Assembly: GCA_003215725.1 (NCBI GenBank)
Contig: QCJX01000005.1
Location: forward strand, 26,323 to 90,322
DNA from: Prochlorococcus sp. AG-409-I11
Lineage (GTDB): Bacteria; Cyanobacteriota; Cyanobacteriia; PCC-6307; Cyanobiaceae
Direction of reading: 5' to 3'
DNA length: 64,000 bases
The notes under the pieces: generated by a model
Seen by the model: only the letters and a program-made list of their open reading frames with translations
Databases searched by the model: none
What the model was told of the DNA's origin: nothing
Shown: positions 56,006 to 63,551 of the stretch, piece by piece
Numbering within the stretch: position 1 is the first letter of the stretch
Layout: each line of letters begins with the position of its first letter
Translations under genes and position numbers: made by a program

Positions 56006-56653
56006 ATGACTTCATTCTCTCAAAATCATTTAGGCAATTATTCAGAAGAAATCAAGAAGAAATTATGGATTTCACTCCCTAACCCCTCTTGCAATGGTGG
56101 GACTTCTTGGTGGATAAATTCTGACCCTGAACCTGTTTTAATTGATTGTCCATCTGTTAATTCCGAAACAATCGAAACTCTTCGGCGACTGTCACAGGGA
56201 AGGTCTCCTCGAATACTCCTTACTAGCAGAGAGTCCCATGGCAATGTTGCGGAATTACAAGCTGCGCTTGGTTGGTCTGTTCTTTTGCAGGAGCAAGAAG
56301 CTTATTTACTACCAGGGTTAGATCTAGTTGAAAGTTTTTCATCTGAATTCACAACCATTTCTGGATTGAAGTTGTTGTGGACACCTGGCCCAACTCCAGG
56401 CAGTTGTGTTGTTTATGCGCCGCCTCCTTTGAATGTGCTGTTCTGCGGACGTTTGTTAATACCAGTTGCTTTTAATAAATTGACTTCTGTTCGTACTAAA
56501 AAGACTTTTCATTGGAGTCGTCAACAAAAAAGCTTAGCAAAATTACTTCAATGGATTCCTCGAGATAGACTGCCTTTATTGGCTTCTGGAGGAAACCTAA
56601 ATTTATTAGGAGAGGAGAAACTGGTTCCTTGGAGTGCCTGGGAAAAGGAATAA
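56006..56653 (+). CDS. Metallo-beta-lactamase-fold-like protein
   Basis: 215 residues from the ATG at 56006. Outline of a degraded MBL fold: CNGGTSWWINSDPEPVLIDCP at the start, SRESHGNVAEL in place of the HxHxDH site (only one His kept), LLWTPGPTPGSCVVYAPP and LFCGRLLIP as the later strands. The metal site appears incomplete, so it may not be a hydrolase. Found next to glgX and hup, without an obvious partner. Confidence 0.72.
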   Translation: MTSFSQNHLGNYSEEIKKKLWISLPNPSCNGGTSWWINSDPEPVLIDCPSVNSETIETLRRLSQGRSPRILLTSRESHGNVAELQAALGWSVLLQEQEAYLLPGLDLVESFSSEFTTISGLKLLWTPGPTPGSCVVYAPPPLNVLFCGRLLIPVAFNKLTSVRTKKTFHWSRQQKSLAKLLQWIPRDRLPLLASGGNLNLLGEEKLVPWSAWEKE

Positions 56654-56818
56654 CATATCCAGTTTTTGAATAATTCTTTGGTATAAAGCGTTGCGCCACA
56701 GGCTCTTTCGGTTGCCGGCAACGGCAAAGCTCCATACCATTAGCGCGTTTGAAGGTTTTTGTGACTTAAACCTTTTTGGTTTGGTCGCACATTACTTTCC
56801 GCTAAATCACCCTTTCCA

Positions 56819-57094
56819 ATGAACAAAGCAGATCTGGTCAATCTTGTAGCAGCCCGTACGGAGCTGACAAAGACAGATGTCTCTCTGGTAGTTGATGCTG
56901 CTATAGACACAATCATCGACTCAGTAGTGGAAGGCAAGAAAGTCTCCATTTTGGGTTTTGGTTCTTTTGAGCCACGTGATCGTTCAGCTCGTCAAGGTCT
57001 TAATCCAAAGACTGGCGAAAAAATCAAAATTCCTGCGAAGCGTGTTCCTGCTTTTACTGCAGGCAAGATGTTTAAGGACCGTGTTCAGGGTTGA
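56819..57094 (+). CDS. hup: DNA-binding protein HU
   Basis: 91 residues, starting MNKADLVNLVAARTELTKTD. DNA-arm signature GFGSFEPRDRSARQGLNPKTG near residue 46-66. A nucleoid architectural protein acting as a dimer. Its strong terminator at 57143-57179 leads directly into the gluQ start. Confidence 0.97.
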   Translation: MNKADLVNLVAARTELTKTDVSLVVDAAIDTIIDSVVEGKKVSILGFGSFEPRDRSARQGLNPKTGEKIKIPAKRVPAFTAGKMFKDRVQG

Positions 57095-57142
57095 TTATCT
57101 ACCTCTGAGCAAGTCAAATCTCTATTGAGACAACCCTTCCTT

Positions 57143-57179
57143 CCAAGGGGCTCTGTTTTTCAGAGCCCCTTGGTTTTTT
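57143..57179 (+). terminator. Terminator of hup
   Basis: Perfect 13-bp stem CCAAGGGGCTCTG / CAGAGCCCCTTGG with a TTTTT loop and a six-base T-run. The T-run ends exactly at the base before the next start codon. Confidence 0.93.
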
Positions 57180-58100
57180 ATGAACACTTCTTTGGAATTT
57201 TCAGAACTTTTAGCTGAATCTTTTGAAAATGGGAATGAATTAAGTCGTCAGGGCTATCGAGGAAGATTTGCCCCATCGCCAACGGGTTCTCTTCATGTTG
57301 GAAACCTGAGGACTGCCTTGGTCTCTTGGCTGAGAGCGCGTGTTTTAGGTGGGGAGTGGATTTTACGAATAGACGATCTTGATCGATCCAGAAGCCAGTC
57401 AGAGGCGATTGAGAGCATTAAGGATGACCTTCTATGGCTAGGTCTTTCTTGGGATGGTCCCGCAATTTTTCAGAGCAAAAGAGTACGGTTATACAAAGCA
57501 GCTATCTCTGCATTAAGGCTGCAAGGGAAAATATATCCTTGCAGATGTACTCGCAGTGTATTGCAACTAACAAACACTAAACAAAATCCTAGAAGAATTT
57601 ATCCAGGAACATGTAGAAACTTGAAATTAAATTGGGGAGTTAAAAATGGAAGATTGCCTAGCTTGAGATTAAGAGTAGATGCTCAGTACAGCAATACTTG
57701 TGGTGACATTATTCTGAGAAGATCAGATGGCTTTATTGCTTACCATTTGGCAACTGTTATTGACGAGTTAAGTCTTGGAATTAATGAGATTATTCGTGGA
57801 GAAGATTTAATACAAGCTAGCCAGTCTCAGTTATCTGTTGTTACTGCTTTGCATCAAAAACCATTGAACATTAGATATGCACCGGTTTGGTGGAACGCAG
57901 ATGGAACAAAGCTTTCAAAGCGTAATGGAGGGTTTGGTTTAGATACTTTGAGAAAGAATGGGATGACGCCCTCTAAAGTGATTAGCTTATTAGCTTCTAG
58001 CCTTAACTTGGTCCCTGAGGGATCTGATTTGTCATTGTTAGAGCTTTTATACGAAATAGTTGATAATGATTGCAATCTTAATAAGATACTAACAAGTTAA
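57180..58100 (+). CDS. gluQ: Glutamyl-Q tRNA(Asp) synthetase
   Basis: 306 residues. The catalytic half of a glutamyl-tRNA synthetase without the anticodon-binding half. HIGH-like HVGN in APSPTGSLHVGNLRTAL, Zn-site CRCT and later YPGTCRN, and KMSKS-like KLSKRN. GluQ-RS attaches Glu to queuosine in tRNA-Asp. The ATG lies immediately after the T-run of the hup terminator, leaving no normal leader, so transcription probably comes through from hup. Confidence 0.92.
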   Translation: MNTSLEFSELLAESFENGNELSRQGYRGRFAPSPTGSLHVGNLRTALVSWLRARVLGGEWILRIDDLDRSRSQSEAIESIKDDLLWLGLSWDGPAIFQSKRVRLYKAAISALRLQGKIYPCRCTRSVLQLTNTKQNPRRIYPGTCRNLKLNWGVKNGRLPSLRLRVDAQYSNTCGDIILRRSDGFIAYHLATVIDELSLGINEIIRGEDLIQASQSQLSVVTALHQKPLNIRYAPVWWNADGTKLSKRNGGFGLDTLRKNGMTPSKVISLLASSLNLVPEGSDLSLLELLYEIVDNDCNLNKILTS

Positions 58101-58145
58101 TTATGAATTTATGAATCAGTACACTTTAGACGTATCTAAGTAATA

Positions 58146-58157
58146 GAGAGGCCTCTC
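58146..58157. repeat. 12-bp perfect palindrome GAGAGGCCTCTC
   Basis: Uninterrupted palindrome three bases before the start of the 58161 gene. It could be an operator or a small hairpin at the ribosome-binding site; no Shine-Dalgarno is visible there. Confidence 0.5.
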
Positions 58158-58160
58158 GTT

Positions 58161-58493
58161 GTGAAACAAAAATACTCTCCTTTTCAAAGAAAATTTTTTT
58201 ATATAGTAGCCTTAATGAACTTTATTAATATTGATGCCAAGTCAGCAGATCTTCCTAGCATTGTTTCCCTTTCTCAAGAATGTTTTCGTTCTGGGCTTAC
58301 TCAAGCATGTCGGAGAGCAATTGTAGCTACAGAGAAATTTCAATTACACTCTGGCTCTAAGGATAGATACTCATGTCAAACACGTCTGTTAGGTCTTGAG
58401 GCTAATTTAATTATGAGAATGAATAAAGGACCTAGAAATAAATGGTCTTCTAAGGCTATCAATGATGTAAAAAACTTATGCTCTGGACTTTAA
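58161..58493 (+). CDS. Secreted hypothetical protein
   Basis: 110 residues from a GTG. A signal-like start (basic MKQKYSPFQRKF, then FYIVALMNFI, with a possible cut after AKSA) and four Cys in the mature part (SQECFRSGLTQACRRA, YSCQTR, NLCSGL) suggest two disulfides in the periplasm. Not recognised. Confidence 0.55.
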   Translation: MKQKYSPFQRKFFYIVALMNFINIDAKSADLPSIVSLSQECFRSGLTQACRRAIVATEKFQLHSGSKDRYSCQTRLLGLEANLIMRMNKGPRNKWSSKAINDVKNLCSGL

Positions 58494-58843
58494 TTGTATG
58501 AAAATACAAATTTAAAACCTTTAAAATTAATAGGAAAAAGATCAATTAGCCTTTATAGTTCTACCAAGAAAATTTTCTAAAGAAAGGTGCTAGCATTCAG
58601 CTATCACTATTAAAACAAGTTATTCATCAAATAAGTGCATTATTTTTTTCTAACTTCTAATAGTCATTAAATCCATTGATATTAGATTAGGCCTCTCTTT
58701 GGGACTCATGCCTTCTAGTGGCATTTTTGTTTGGCAGCTTGAAGGATTTGATGAGTTGGCAGTGCTTAGATTTACATTTGTGTGTTAAGCCAAGGTCAGT
58801 CTTGGTTGAATACTGCTATTAGATAAGAGTACGAATCGAAGCA
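58494..58843. other. 350-bp intergenic region with a weak hairpin
   Basis: No credible gene. ATGCC (58708-58712) pairs with GGCAT (58720-58724), followed by five T, a weak terminator on the + strand. As the last gene ends over 200 bases before, a small transcript between 58500 and 58730 is possible. Confidence 0.35.
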
Positions 58844-59098
58844 ATGGCTAAAAACAAATCCAAATCAACACAGGCAAAAAAGGGGAAAGGGAAATTCAAA
58901 TCTTCTGCAAATCCTGAAGATCAGGAAGTGCTTCTTAGTTTGCCTGGTGGTTTTAAATACAGGATGCCTGGTAAAAGACAGAGGGTTGTTATTGCGTCAA
59001 TTGTGATAGGTCTGAATGCTTTGCTTGTCATTGCTGTGCTTGTTTATTTTTATAACCCTTCATTCCAAGACTTCATCTATAACGTAGGCCGTGATTAG
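58844..59098 (+). CDS. Small membrane protein with basic N-terminus
   Basis: 84 residues. A Lys-rich start (MAKNKSKSTQAKKGKGKFK), a central LLSLPGGFKYRMPGKRQR segment, then one membrane helix (VVIASIVIGLNALLVIAVLVYFY). A single-pass protein with its basic head in the cytoplasm. Not recognised, though the well-formed domains and the strong terminator behind it support a real gene. Confidence 0.65.
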   Translation: MAKNKSKSTQAKKGKGKFKSSANPEDQEVLLSLPGGFKYRMPGKRQRVVIASIVIGLNALLVIAVLVYFYNPSFQDFIYNVGRD

Positions 59099-59181
59099 CT
59101 TCTTTGTTGATAAAGGCGAAATTAAGGCTTTCAAATAAGACATTTCTATTAAATACCTTAGAGACATCAAGACAAAAAAAA

Positions 59182-59205
59182 CCCTGCCTAAGGCAGGGCT
59201 TTTTT
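59182..59205. terminator. Bidirectional terminator
   Basis: CCCTGCC / GGCAGGG stem with a TAA loop, an A-run before and a T-run after. Likely the end of the 58844 transcript. Confidence 0.85.
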
Positions 59206-59300
59206 GGAGATTTGATTAGGGCGTCTTTCCTTGTTTCGACTCCTAAGAGCAAATCTCTACTCCTCACAAACTTATTATTGCCAATATTTTAATTACTTTG

Positions 59301-59364
59301 AACTATTCAGGGGTAACTAGGCCAACTGTCACATGACAGTTGGCCTAGTTACCCCTGAATAGTT
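59301..59364. repeat. 30-bp perfect inverted repeat with 4-base loop
   Basis: 59301-59330 (beginning AACTATTCAGGGGTAAC) is the exact reverse complement of 59335-59364; the loop is ACAT. No T-run follows. It stands in the ~370-bp geneless interval 59206-59571, about 100 bases after a normal terminator. It is not a copy of the 25198 hairpin. Confidence 0.95.
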
Positions 59365-59571
59365 GTTTGCTTGCAGATTGACCGCCTGTTGCATGAACTA
59401 GTAGCAACTTAATCGTTTCCATATTTAGTGCTTACTTATGTTAATTAGTCATGAAAGCGCTGCATATAGTAGTTAAGGTTTAAATGTTGTTGTATGCCTT
59501 TAAAACTTTATGGCTCGCTTTGTTCTTCTATTTTGAAACTCCTTTTGATTTATTTATGAGTATCTTTGCTT

Positions 59572-59787
59572 ATGAAGCCTAAAACAAGTTGCTCTTATCA
59601 ATTTCATCAAGAGGCCCCCTCGTGTAATAAGGACTCTTTTACTTGTAGAGATATTGAATGCATTCTTTTAAGTAAGCAGGCAACATTGAATTATTCCAGT
59701 CCTAATTTCCTGAAGTTAATCATTGCAAGTATAGCGAAAGCTGATCAAGGGGCTTTGCGGCAGGTAAAAGAAGCTACGAATTATTAG
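59572..59787 (+). CDS. Small hypothetical protein with Cys-rich start
   Basis: 71 codons from the ATG at 59572 (a TTG two codons earlier is open). Four Cys fall in the first ~25 residues (TSCSYQF, SCNKDSFTCRDIEC), then a helical end (FLKLIIASIAKADQGALRQV). Not recognised. The Cys cluster could bind metal. Confidence 0.45.
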   Translation: MKPKTSCSYQFHQEAPSCNKDSFTCRDIECILLSKQATLNYSSPNFLKLIIASIAKADQGALRQVKEATNY

Positions 59788-59963
59788 TTTCTATTAATTT
59801 TGATTTGTTTTCATTTGCAGAAAACTCAAACTTATATTTTTCTCTTATCTCCCTAGATTTATTCATTTGAATATTTTTCATAAAGAAACTAATTAGGTAT
59901 TGTTATTGCTTTAATTACTTTGACTTCAGTGAGGTTGAAATCGTTCTTGGTGTGTAGCAGTCC

Positions 59964-60224
59964 ATGAAGTTTGAACTTGCTTTCTTCATTTTATCTCCTT
60001 TGGAGGTTAGATATAGACATAATTATTGGGCTTGGAGGAGATTAGTGGATTCCAAAAACTCTCAAAGTCTTAAAAAAAGCTCTAATTTGCCGCCTCAGCG
60101 AAAAACTACGTTGAAATGGGGAGAGGATGGAGAGCTTTCGGCAATTGATATGGCAAGGATTTTAGATAGACTTGAACAATCTGAACTTACTGAATGTGAT
60201 ATTACATGCTCTTTAGAAGACTAA
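59964..60224 (+). CDS. Hypothetical protein
   Basis: 86 residues. The first part is hydrophobic-aromatic (FELAFFILSPLEVRYRHNYW), the rest polar, with a helix near LSAIDMARILDRLEQSEL. Not recognised. Followed 30 bases later by another small gene on the same strand. Confidence 0.5.
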   Translation: MKFELAFFILSPLEVRYRHNYWAWRRLVDSKNSQSLKKSSNLPPQRKTTLKWGEDGELSAIDMARILDRLEQSELTECDITCSLED

Positions 60225-60254
60225 TTTATTAATTTGTAATTATTACTATTTTTT

Positions 60255-60494
60255 ATGAAAACCTTCGCGATCTCTTTAATTGCTATCTTAGTTGGTGTTT
60301 TTACTTTTAATTACTTTACTAGCTATAGGTCCGCATTTGAAGCGGATCAGCAGTGTCATTATGAAATGCAAAAAGCAAAAAATGAGGGTTTGATTTTAAA
60401 CTGTGACCATGATCTAGAGACTAATCAATGGATACTTTTTGAGCAAGGTTTAAATAATAATCCAGCTAAAATTGTTAGACGCTTTAGGTATTAA
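60255..60494 (+). CDS. Small membrane-anchored hypothetical protein
   Basis: 79 residues. An N-terminal hydrophobic helix (AISLIAILVGVFTFNYF), with no clear cleavage site, then a soluble part with two Cys (QQCHYEMQKA, LNCDHDLE) outside the membrane if the N-in rule holds. Not recognised. Confidence 0.55.
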   Translation: MKTFAISLIAILVGVFTFNYFTSYRSAFEADQQCHYEMQKAKNEGLILNCDHDLETNQWILFEQGLNNNPAKIVRRFRY

Positions 60495-60550
60495 TAGGTA
60501 TTAAATCTATTTATTTCAAAATAACTAATAATCATATTAAGAGAATGGTC

Positions 60551-60784
60551 TTAATTAAATCGATTGCTTATAAAAGTTGGGAAAAGCTTTACAGCTATTA
60601 TTAAACAAGTTATTGCTGTAAGAGCAAATGTAGAGAACTGCCCTAGTGATCCTGCTTGATAGATATCCATTTTTAGCAGTGGGAAATCAACTAATGAACC
60701 GAAGGTTCCCCAGATTAATACAAAAATGGATACATAGATAATACTCATTAGATCTTTTTTGGTCATTCTCTTGGTTGGTATCAT
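60551..60784 (-). CDS. Small two-helix membrane protein
   Basis: 77 residues. A basic start (MIPTKRMTKKD) and two membrane helices at about 12-32 and 50-70. Not recognised. Same strand as the Hli gene, 59 bases downstream of it, so the pair could be co-transcribed. Confidence 0.6.
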   Translation of the reverse strand: MIPTKRMTKKDLMSIIYVSIFVLIWGTFGSLVDFPLLKMDIYQAGSLGQFSTFALTAITCLIIAVKLFPTFISNRFN

Positions 60785-60843
60785 TTATAAATATCATATA
60801 ACACTTTATTGATTTAATTAGAAATTTGACTCGGCTCTTTAAT

Positions 60844-61146
60844 CTAATTTATCCCAAAGATGCTTTTGGTTACAGGCTCACCTTTGTAAATTAGCTCTGT
60901 AAGAACAAGCATAAAGAATCCAACCATTGCGACTCTTCCATTAACTAGCTCTGCGTTTTTATTAAATCCAAAGACTTCTTCAATTTCTTGTCCTTCGTTA
61001 TCTATCCATTTAGCAGTACTTTCAGGCTTGTTCTCTTGCAGGTCTTTTAATGTGTCCTGTTCTGCATTCTCAGAACTTCTCTCAAATTGATTGCCCTGTA
61101 CTTTTTCCAGCTCCTCACCTGAAACATTTTCAGCTTCCTTTGTCAT
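60844..61146 (-). CDS. hli: High-light-inducible protein (Hli/SCP)
   Basis: 100 residues. A long acidic N-terminal region (~65 residues, Glu-rich) precedes one membrane helix carrying the chlorophyll-binding motif ELVNGRVAMVGF and the ending LVLTELIYKGEP. Hli proteins bind chlorophyll and carotenoid and protect PSII under light stress. The long acidic head is unusual, since most picocyanobacterial copies are ~40-70 residues. Confidence 0.92.
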   Translation of the reverse strand: MTKEAENVSGEELEKVQGNQFERSSENAEQDTLKDLQENKPESTAKWIDNEGQEIEEVFGFNKNAELVNGRVAMVGFFMLVLTELIYKGEPVTKSIFGIN

Positions 61147-61173
61147 AGTTAAGAAATTTATAAGATGCGTATT

Positions 61174-61338
61174 TTACCTTTGATGCTTTTTCCTTTTCGC
61201 AAGATGTTTTCTTTTCCTCTTAACTAATCGCTTGTGCTTCTTGGAGGCATAAAAAGCTTCAACTACATTAAGCCTGAAACCAACCAATGATAGGAAAAAT
61301 ACGACAAGTGCGATGAGGAAATAAGTGTTTAAGGACAT
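61174..61338 (-). CDS. 54-residue membrane protein with basic tail
   Basis: MSLNTYFLIALVVFFLSLVG then a hinge and a Lys/Arg-rich tail (HKRLVKRKRKHLAKRKKHQR). One membrane helix and a strongly charged cytoplasmic tail that could touch RNA or lipid head groups. It lies just upstream of hli on the same strand, 27 bases apart, and may share its transcript. Not recognised. Confidence 0.55.
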   Translation of the reverse strand: MSLNTYFLIALVVFFLSLVGFRLNVVEAFYASKKHKRLVKRKRKHLAKRKKHQR

Positions 61339-61578
61339 TTTTTACATTTCTGCAGAACTTTGCCTTGGACTAGCTGAGAACTAAAAATTAATTTAGTTCA
61401 TATGTTGATAATAATTACCATTAGTTTAGTTCATAAGCAATGGAACGATGCATATTTTTCTATGCGGCTATCGTAATTATTTGGATTATTCTTTAGAATT
61501 GTAAGATATGTGGATTTATGGTTAGCTCTAATAGCCATGTGGATTTTCCGTTGAATCCTTGCTAGTAAAAGATTAGTC

Positions 61579-61710
61579 ATGATTATTTGTATGACAATGG
61601 AAGCCATTACTCCTATAGCTATTGATCACTTTTATAGTTTTCTACCATTGGTCATTTTTACAGAGCTTTTAAATCAGCTAGAAACTTCTCCTAGCGGTAG
61701 GACAAATTAA
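61579..61710 (+). CDS. 43-residue ORF coupled to the NdhF-like gene
   Basis: Starts MIICMTMEAITPIAIDHFYS and reads 43 codons, with a hydrophobic middle (FYSFLPLVIFTELL). Its TAA overlaps the next ATG by one base (TAATG), which points to a coupled pair. Internal Met at 5 and 7 are also possible starts. Not recognised. Confidence 0.4.
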   Translation: MIICMTMEAITPIAIDHFYSFLPLVIFTELLNQLETSPSGRTN

Positions 61711-62171
61711 TGCCTTCACTTTTAGGATTGGCTTGGTTAATCCCTTTGTCCCCTCTTCTTGGGGCTACTTTCATAGGGCTTTTGTTGATTAGTTTCAATA
61801 GAACAATGAACAGGCTTACTAAACCTGTTTCCTTTTTATTAATCTCATCATCAATATTTTCAACAATCTTTAGTGTAACTCTTCTTGTAAGGCACCTGTA
61901 CGGAAAAGTTATATCCTTGCATTTGAATGCAGTGAGCCTTGATTTTCAGTTGGATTTATTTAATAATTATGTAACGTCTATAGCTTGTTCAATTGTAGGC
62001 ACTATCTTCTCGATAGTGATGATATATTCATATTACTCTCTTCAAAGAAAACAAGGTTATGTTCGATATATTGTCTTGGTCTCATTAGCTCTTTCATTAG
62101 TATTCCTGTTAATACTTAGCGGTGATCCTTCTCACAATTTTTTGACCTCTGCATTTACTTCATTTGCTTAA
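61710..62171 (+). CDS. Stand-alone NdhF N-terminus-like protein
   Basis: 153 residues. From the start (AWLIPLSPLLGATFIGLLLI, then SFNRTMNRLTKPVSFLLIS) it follows the N-terminal ~150 residues of NdhF, the antiporter-like subunit of the cyanobacterial NDH-1 complex, including a GYVRYI segment near the end. The real NdhF is over 600 residues; the catalytic antiporter helices are absent here. It stops cleanly with four membrane helices. It may be a remnant, or a small separate NDH-1 component. Confidence 0.65.
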   Translation: MPSLLGLAWLIPLSPLLGATFIGLLLISFNRTMNRLTKPVSFLLISSSIFSTIFSVTLLVRHLYGKVISLHLNAVSLDFQLDLFNNYVTSIACSIVGTIFSIVMIYSYYSLQRKQGYVRYIVLVSLALSLVFLLILSGDPSHNFLTSAFTSFA

Positions 62172-62265
62172 AGTGATTTTTTTGATATTGGGTAAACAAC
62201 CTTGAAAACTTTTCTCCAGCACTAAAACCTCTCTTCAAAATTATTGATGATATGGAGTTTTTCTA

Positions 62266-63498
62266 GTGGCAGTTAAACGACCCCCAAGCTTCCCTCACCG
62301 TATTGCGCTTATTCATGAATGGTTTACGCCTCGCTCTGTAGGTGGCTCTGAGCAAGTTGTTAAAGCTATTGATGAATTCCTTTTTGAGTTAGGAGCAAAT
62401 CCTAAGTTATTTGCTTTGGTAGATGGAGACAGTATTGACCCAAAAAGTTGGCTATATGGAAGAGAAGTTGAAACTAGTTTTATTCAAGATTTGCCCTTTG
62501 GCAAAAGCCACGTACAAAATTATTTACCTCTTTTGCCATTTGCAATTGAACAAATTGATTTAGATTCTTATCCTTTGGTAATTAGTAGTAATCACCTTGT
62601 TGCTAAAGGAGTCCTTACTTCTCCTGATCAGTTACATGTGAGTTATATTCACACTCCTGTTAGGTATGCCTGGGACCAGATGAATGTCTATTTAAGGCGT
62701 TCACGTTTGGCAAATATAGGGTTAGCTCCTGTAATTCGTTGGCAATTGCATTGCCTTAGGGCATGGGACCAACTAAGCGCTGGTCGCGTTGATCATTTTA
62801 TTGCTAACTCTAGATTTACAGCTAGAAGGATTTATAAATATTGGAGGAGAGATTCTGAAGTTATTCATCCTCCTGTAAGAGTTAATTGTTTTCGTCCAGA
62901 TCAAATTAGGGATGAATTTTATCTTTGTGTATGTCGTCTCGTTCCTAATAAGCGAGTTGATTTGGTAGTTGAGGCTTTTAATCAGCTAAAGCTTCCTTTA
63001 ATTATTGTTGGAACGGGACCAGAAAAACGTTTTTTGGATCAAATTGCAGGCCCAAATGTAAAGCTTTTAGGTCATCAGACAACCTCAGAGCTGGTTCGAT
63101 TGATGGAAACTTGCCGCGCATTTGTTTACGCAGGTATGGAGGATTTTGGGATTGCCCCTGTAGAAGCTATGGCTGCCGGTGCCCCAGTGATCGCATATGG
63201 GCAGGGAGGCCTCTTAGATACTGTTCGGTGTGCCTCTCAAGGGATCGATTCTCCTACAGGTGTTTTATTCCCTTCTCAAAAAGTGTCATCTTTGGTAGAG
63301 GCTGTCACTTGGTTTAAGACAAAAAAATTGTGGGAGAGCATTCCCCCTGAATCTCTTCATTCGTGGGCCAGTAAGTTTGGGACTGAGGCTTTCTACTCTC
63401 GCCTGCAAACTTCATTATTTAAGGCTTGGGAAAACCACGATAGCTCCTGTGCCGTTGCATCGAGTGACCCTTTAGGGATTACATATCTCCAAGATTGA
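62266..63498 (+). CDS. Glycosyltransferase, GT4 family
   Basis: 410 residues from a GTG. N-terminal Rossmann start IALIHEWFTPRSVGGSEQVVKAI; the C-terminal UDP/GDP-sugar half with YLCVCRLVPNKRVDLVVEAF and the E-x7-E region FGIAPVEAMAAGAPVIA. GT-B retaining fold. Probably adds a sugar to a lipid-linked surface polysaccharide, since a sugar-phosphate transferase gene follows 53 bases later. Confidence 0.9.
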   Translation: MAVKRPPSFPHRIALIHEWFTPRSVGGSEQVVKAIDEFLFELGANPKLFALVDGDSIDPKSWLYGREVETSFIQDLPFGKSHVQNYLPLLPFAIEQIDLDSYPLVISSNHLVAKGVLTSPDQLHVSYIHTPVRYAWDQMNVYLRRSRLANIGLAPVIRWQLHCLRAWDQLSAGRVDHFIANSRFTARRIYKYWRRDSEVIHPPVRVNCFRPDQIRDEFYLCVCRLVPNKRVDLVVEAFNQLKLPLIIVGTGPEKRFLDQIAGPNVKLLGHQTTSELVRLMETCRAFVYAGMEDFGIAPVEAMAAGAPVIAYGQGGLLDTVRCASQGIDSPTGVLFPSQKVSSLVEAVTWFKTKKLWESIPPESLHSWASKFGTEAFYSRLQTSLFKAWENHDSSCAVASSDPLGITYLQD

Positions 63499-63551
63499 GA
63501 TTGAGTAGTATTAAATTTGGGAGGAGTTTTTAGATCCCCCACCTTTTTTTT

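Noticed and set aside
58681..58790. 26-codon ORF MPSSGIFVWQ...
   Set aside because: It begins within the ATGCC/GGCAT hairpin and has no supporting feature.
59259..59268. ACTCCTCACA, close to the Yfr1 small-RNA core motif ACTCCTCACAC
   Set aside because: The last bases differ, no flanking stem-loops or terminator in the right place were seen, and the match is short enough to be chance.
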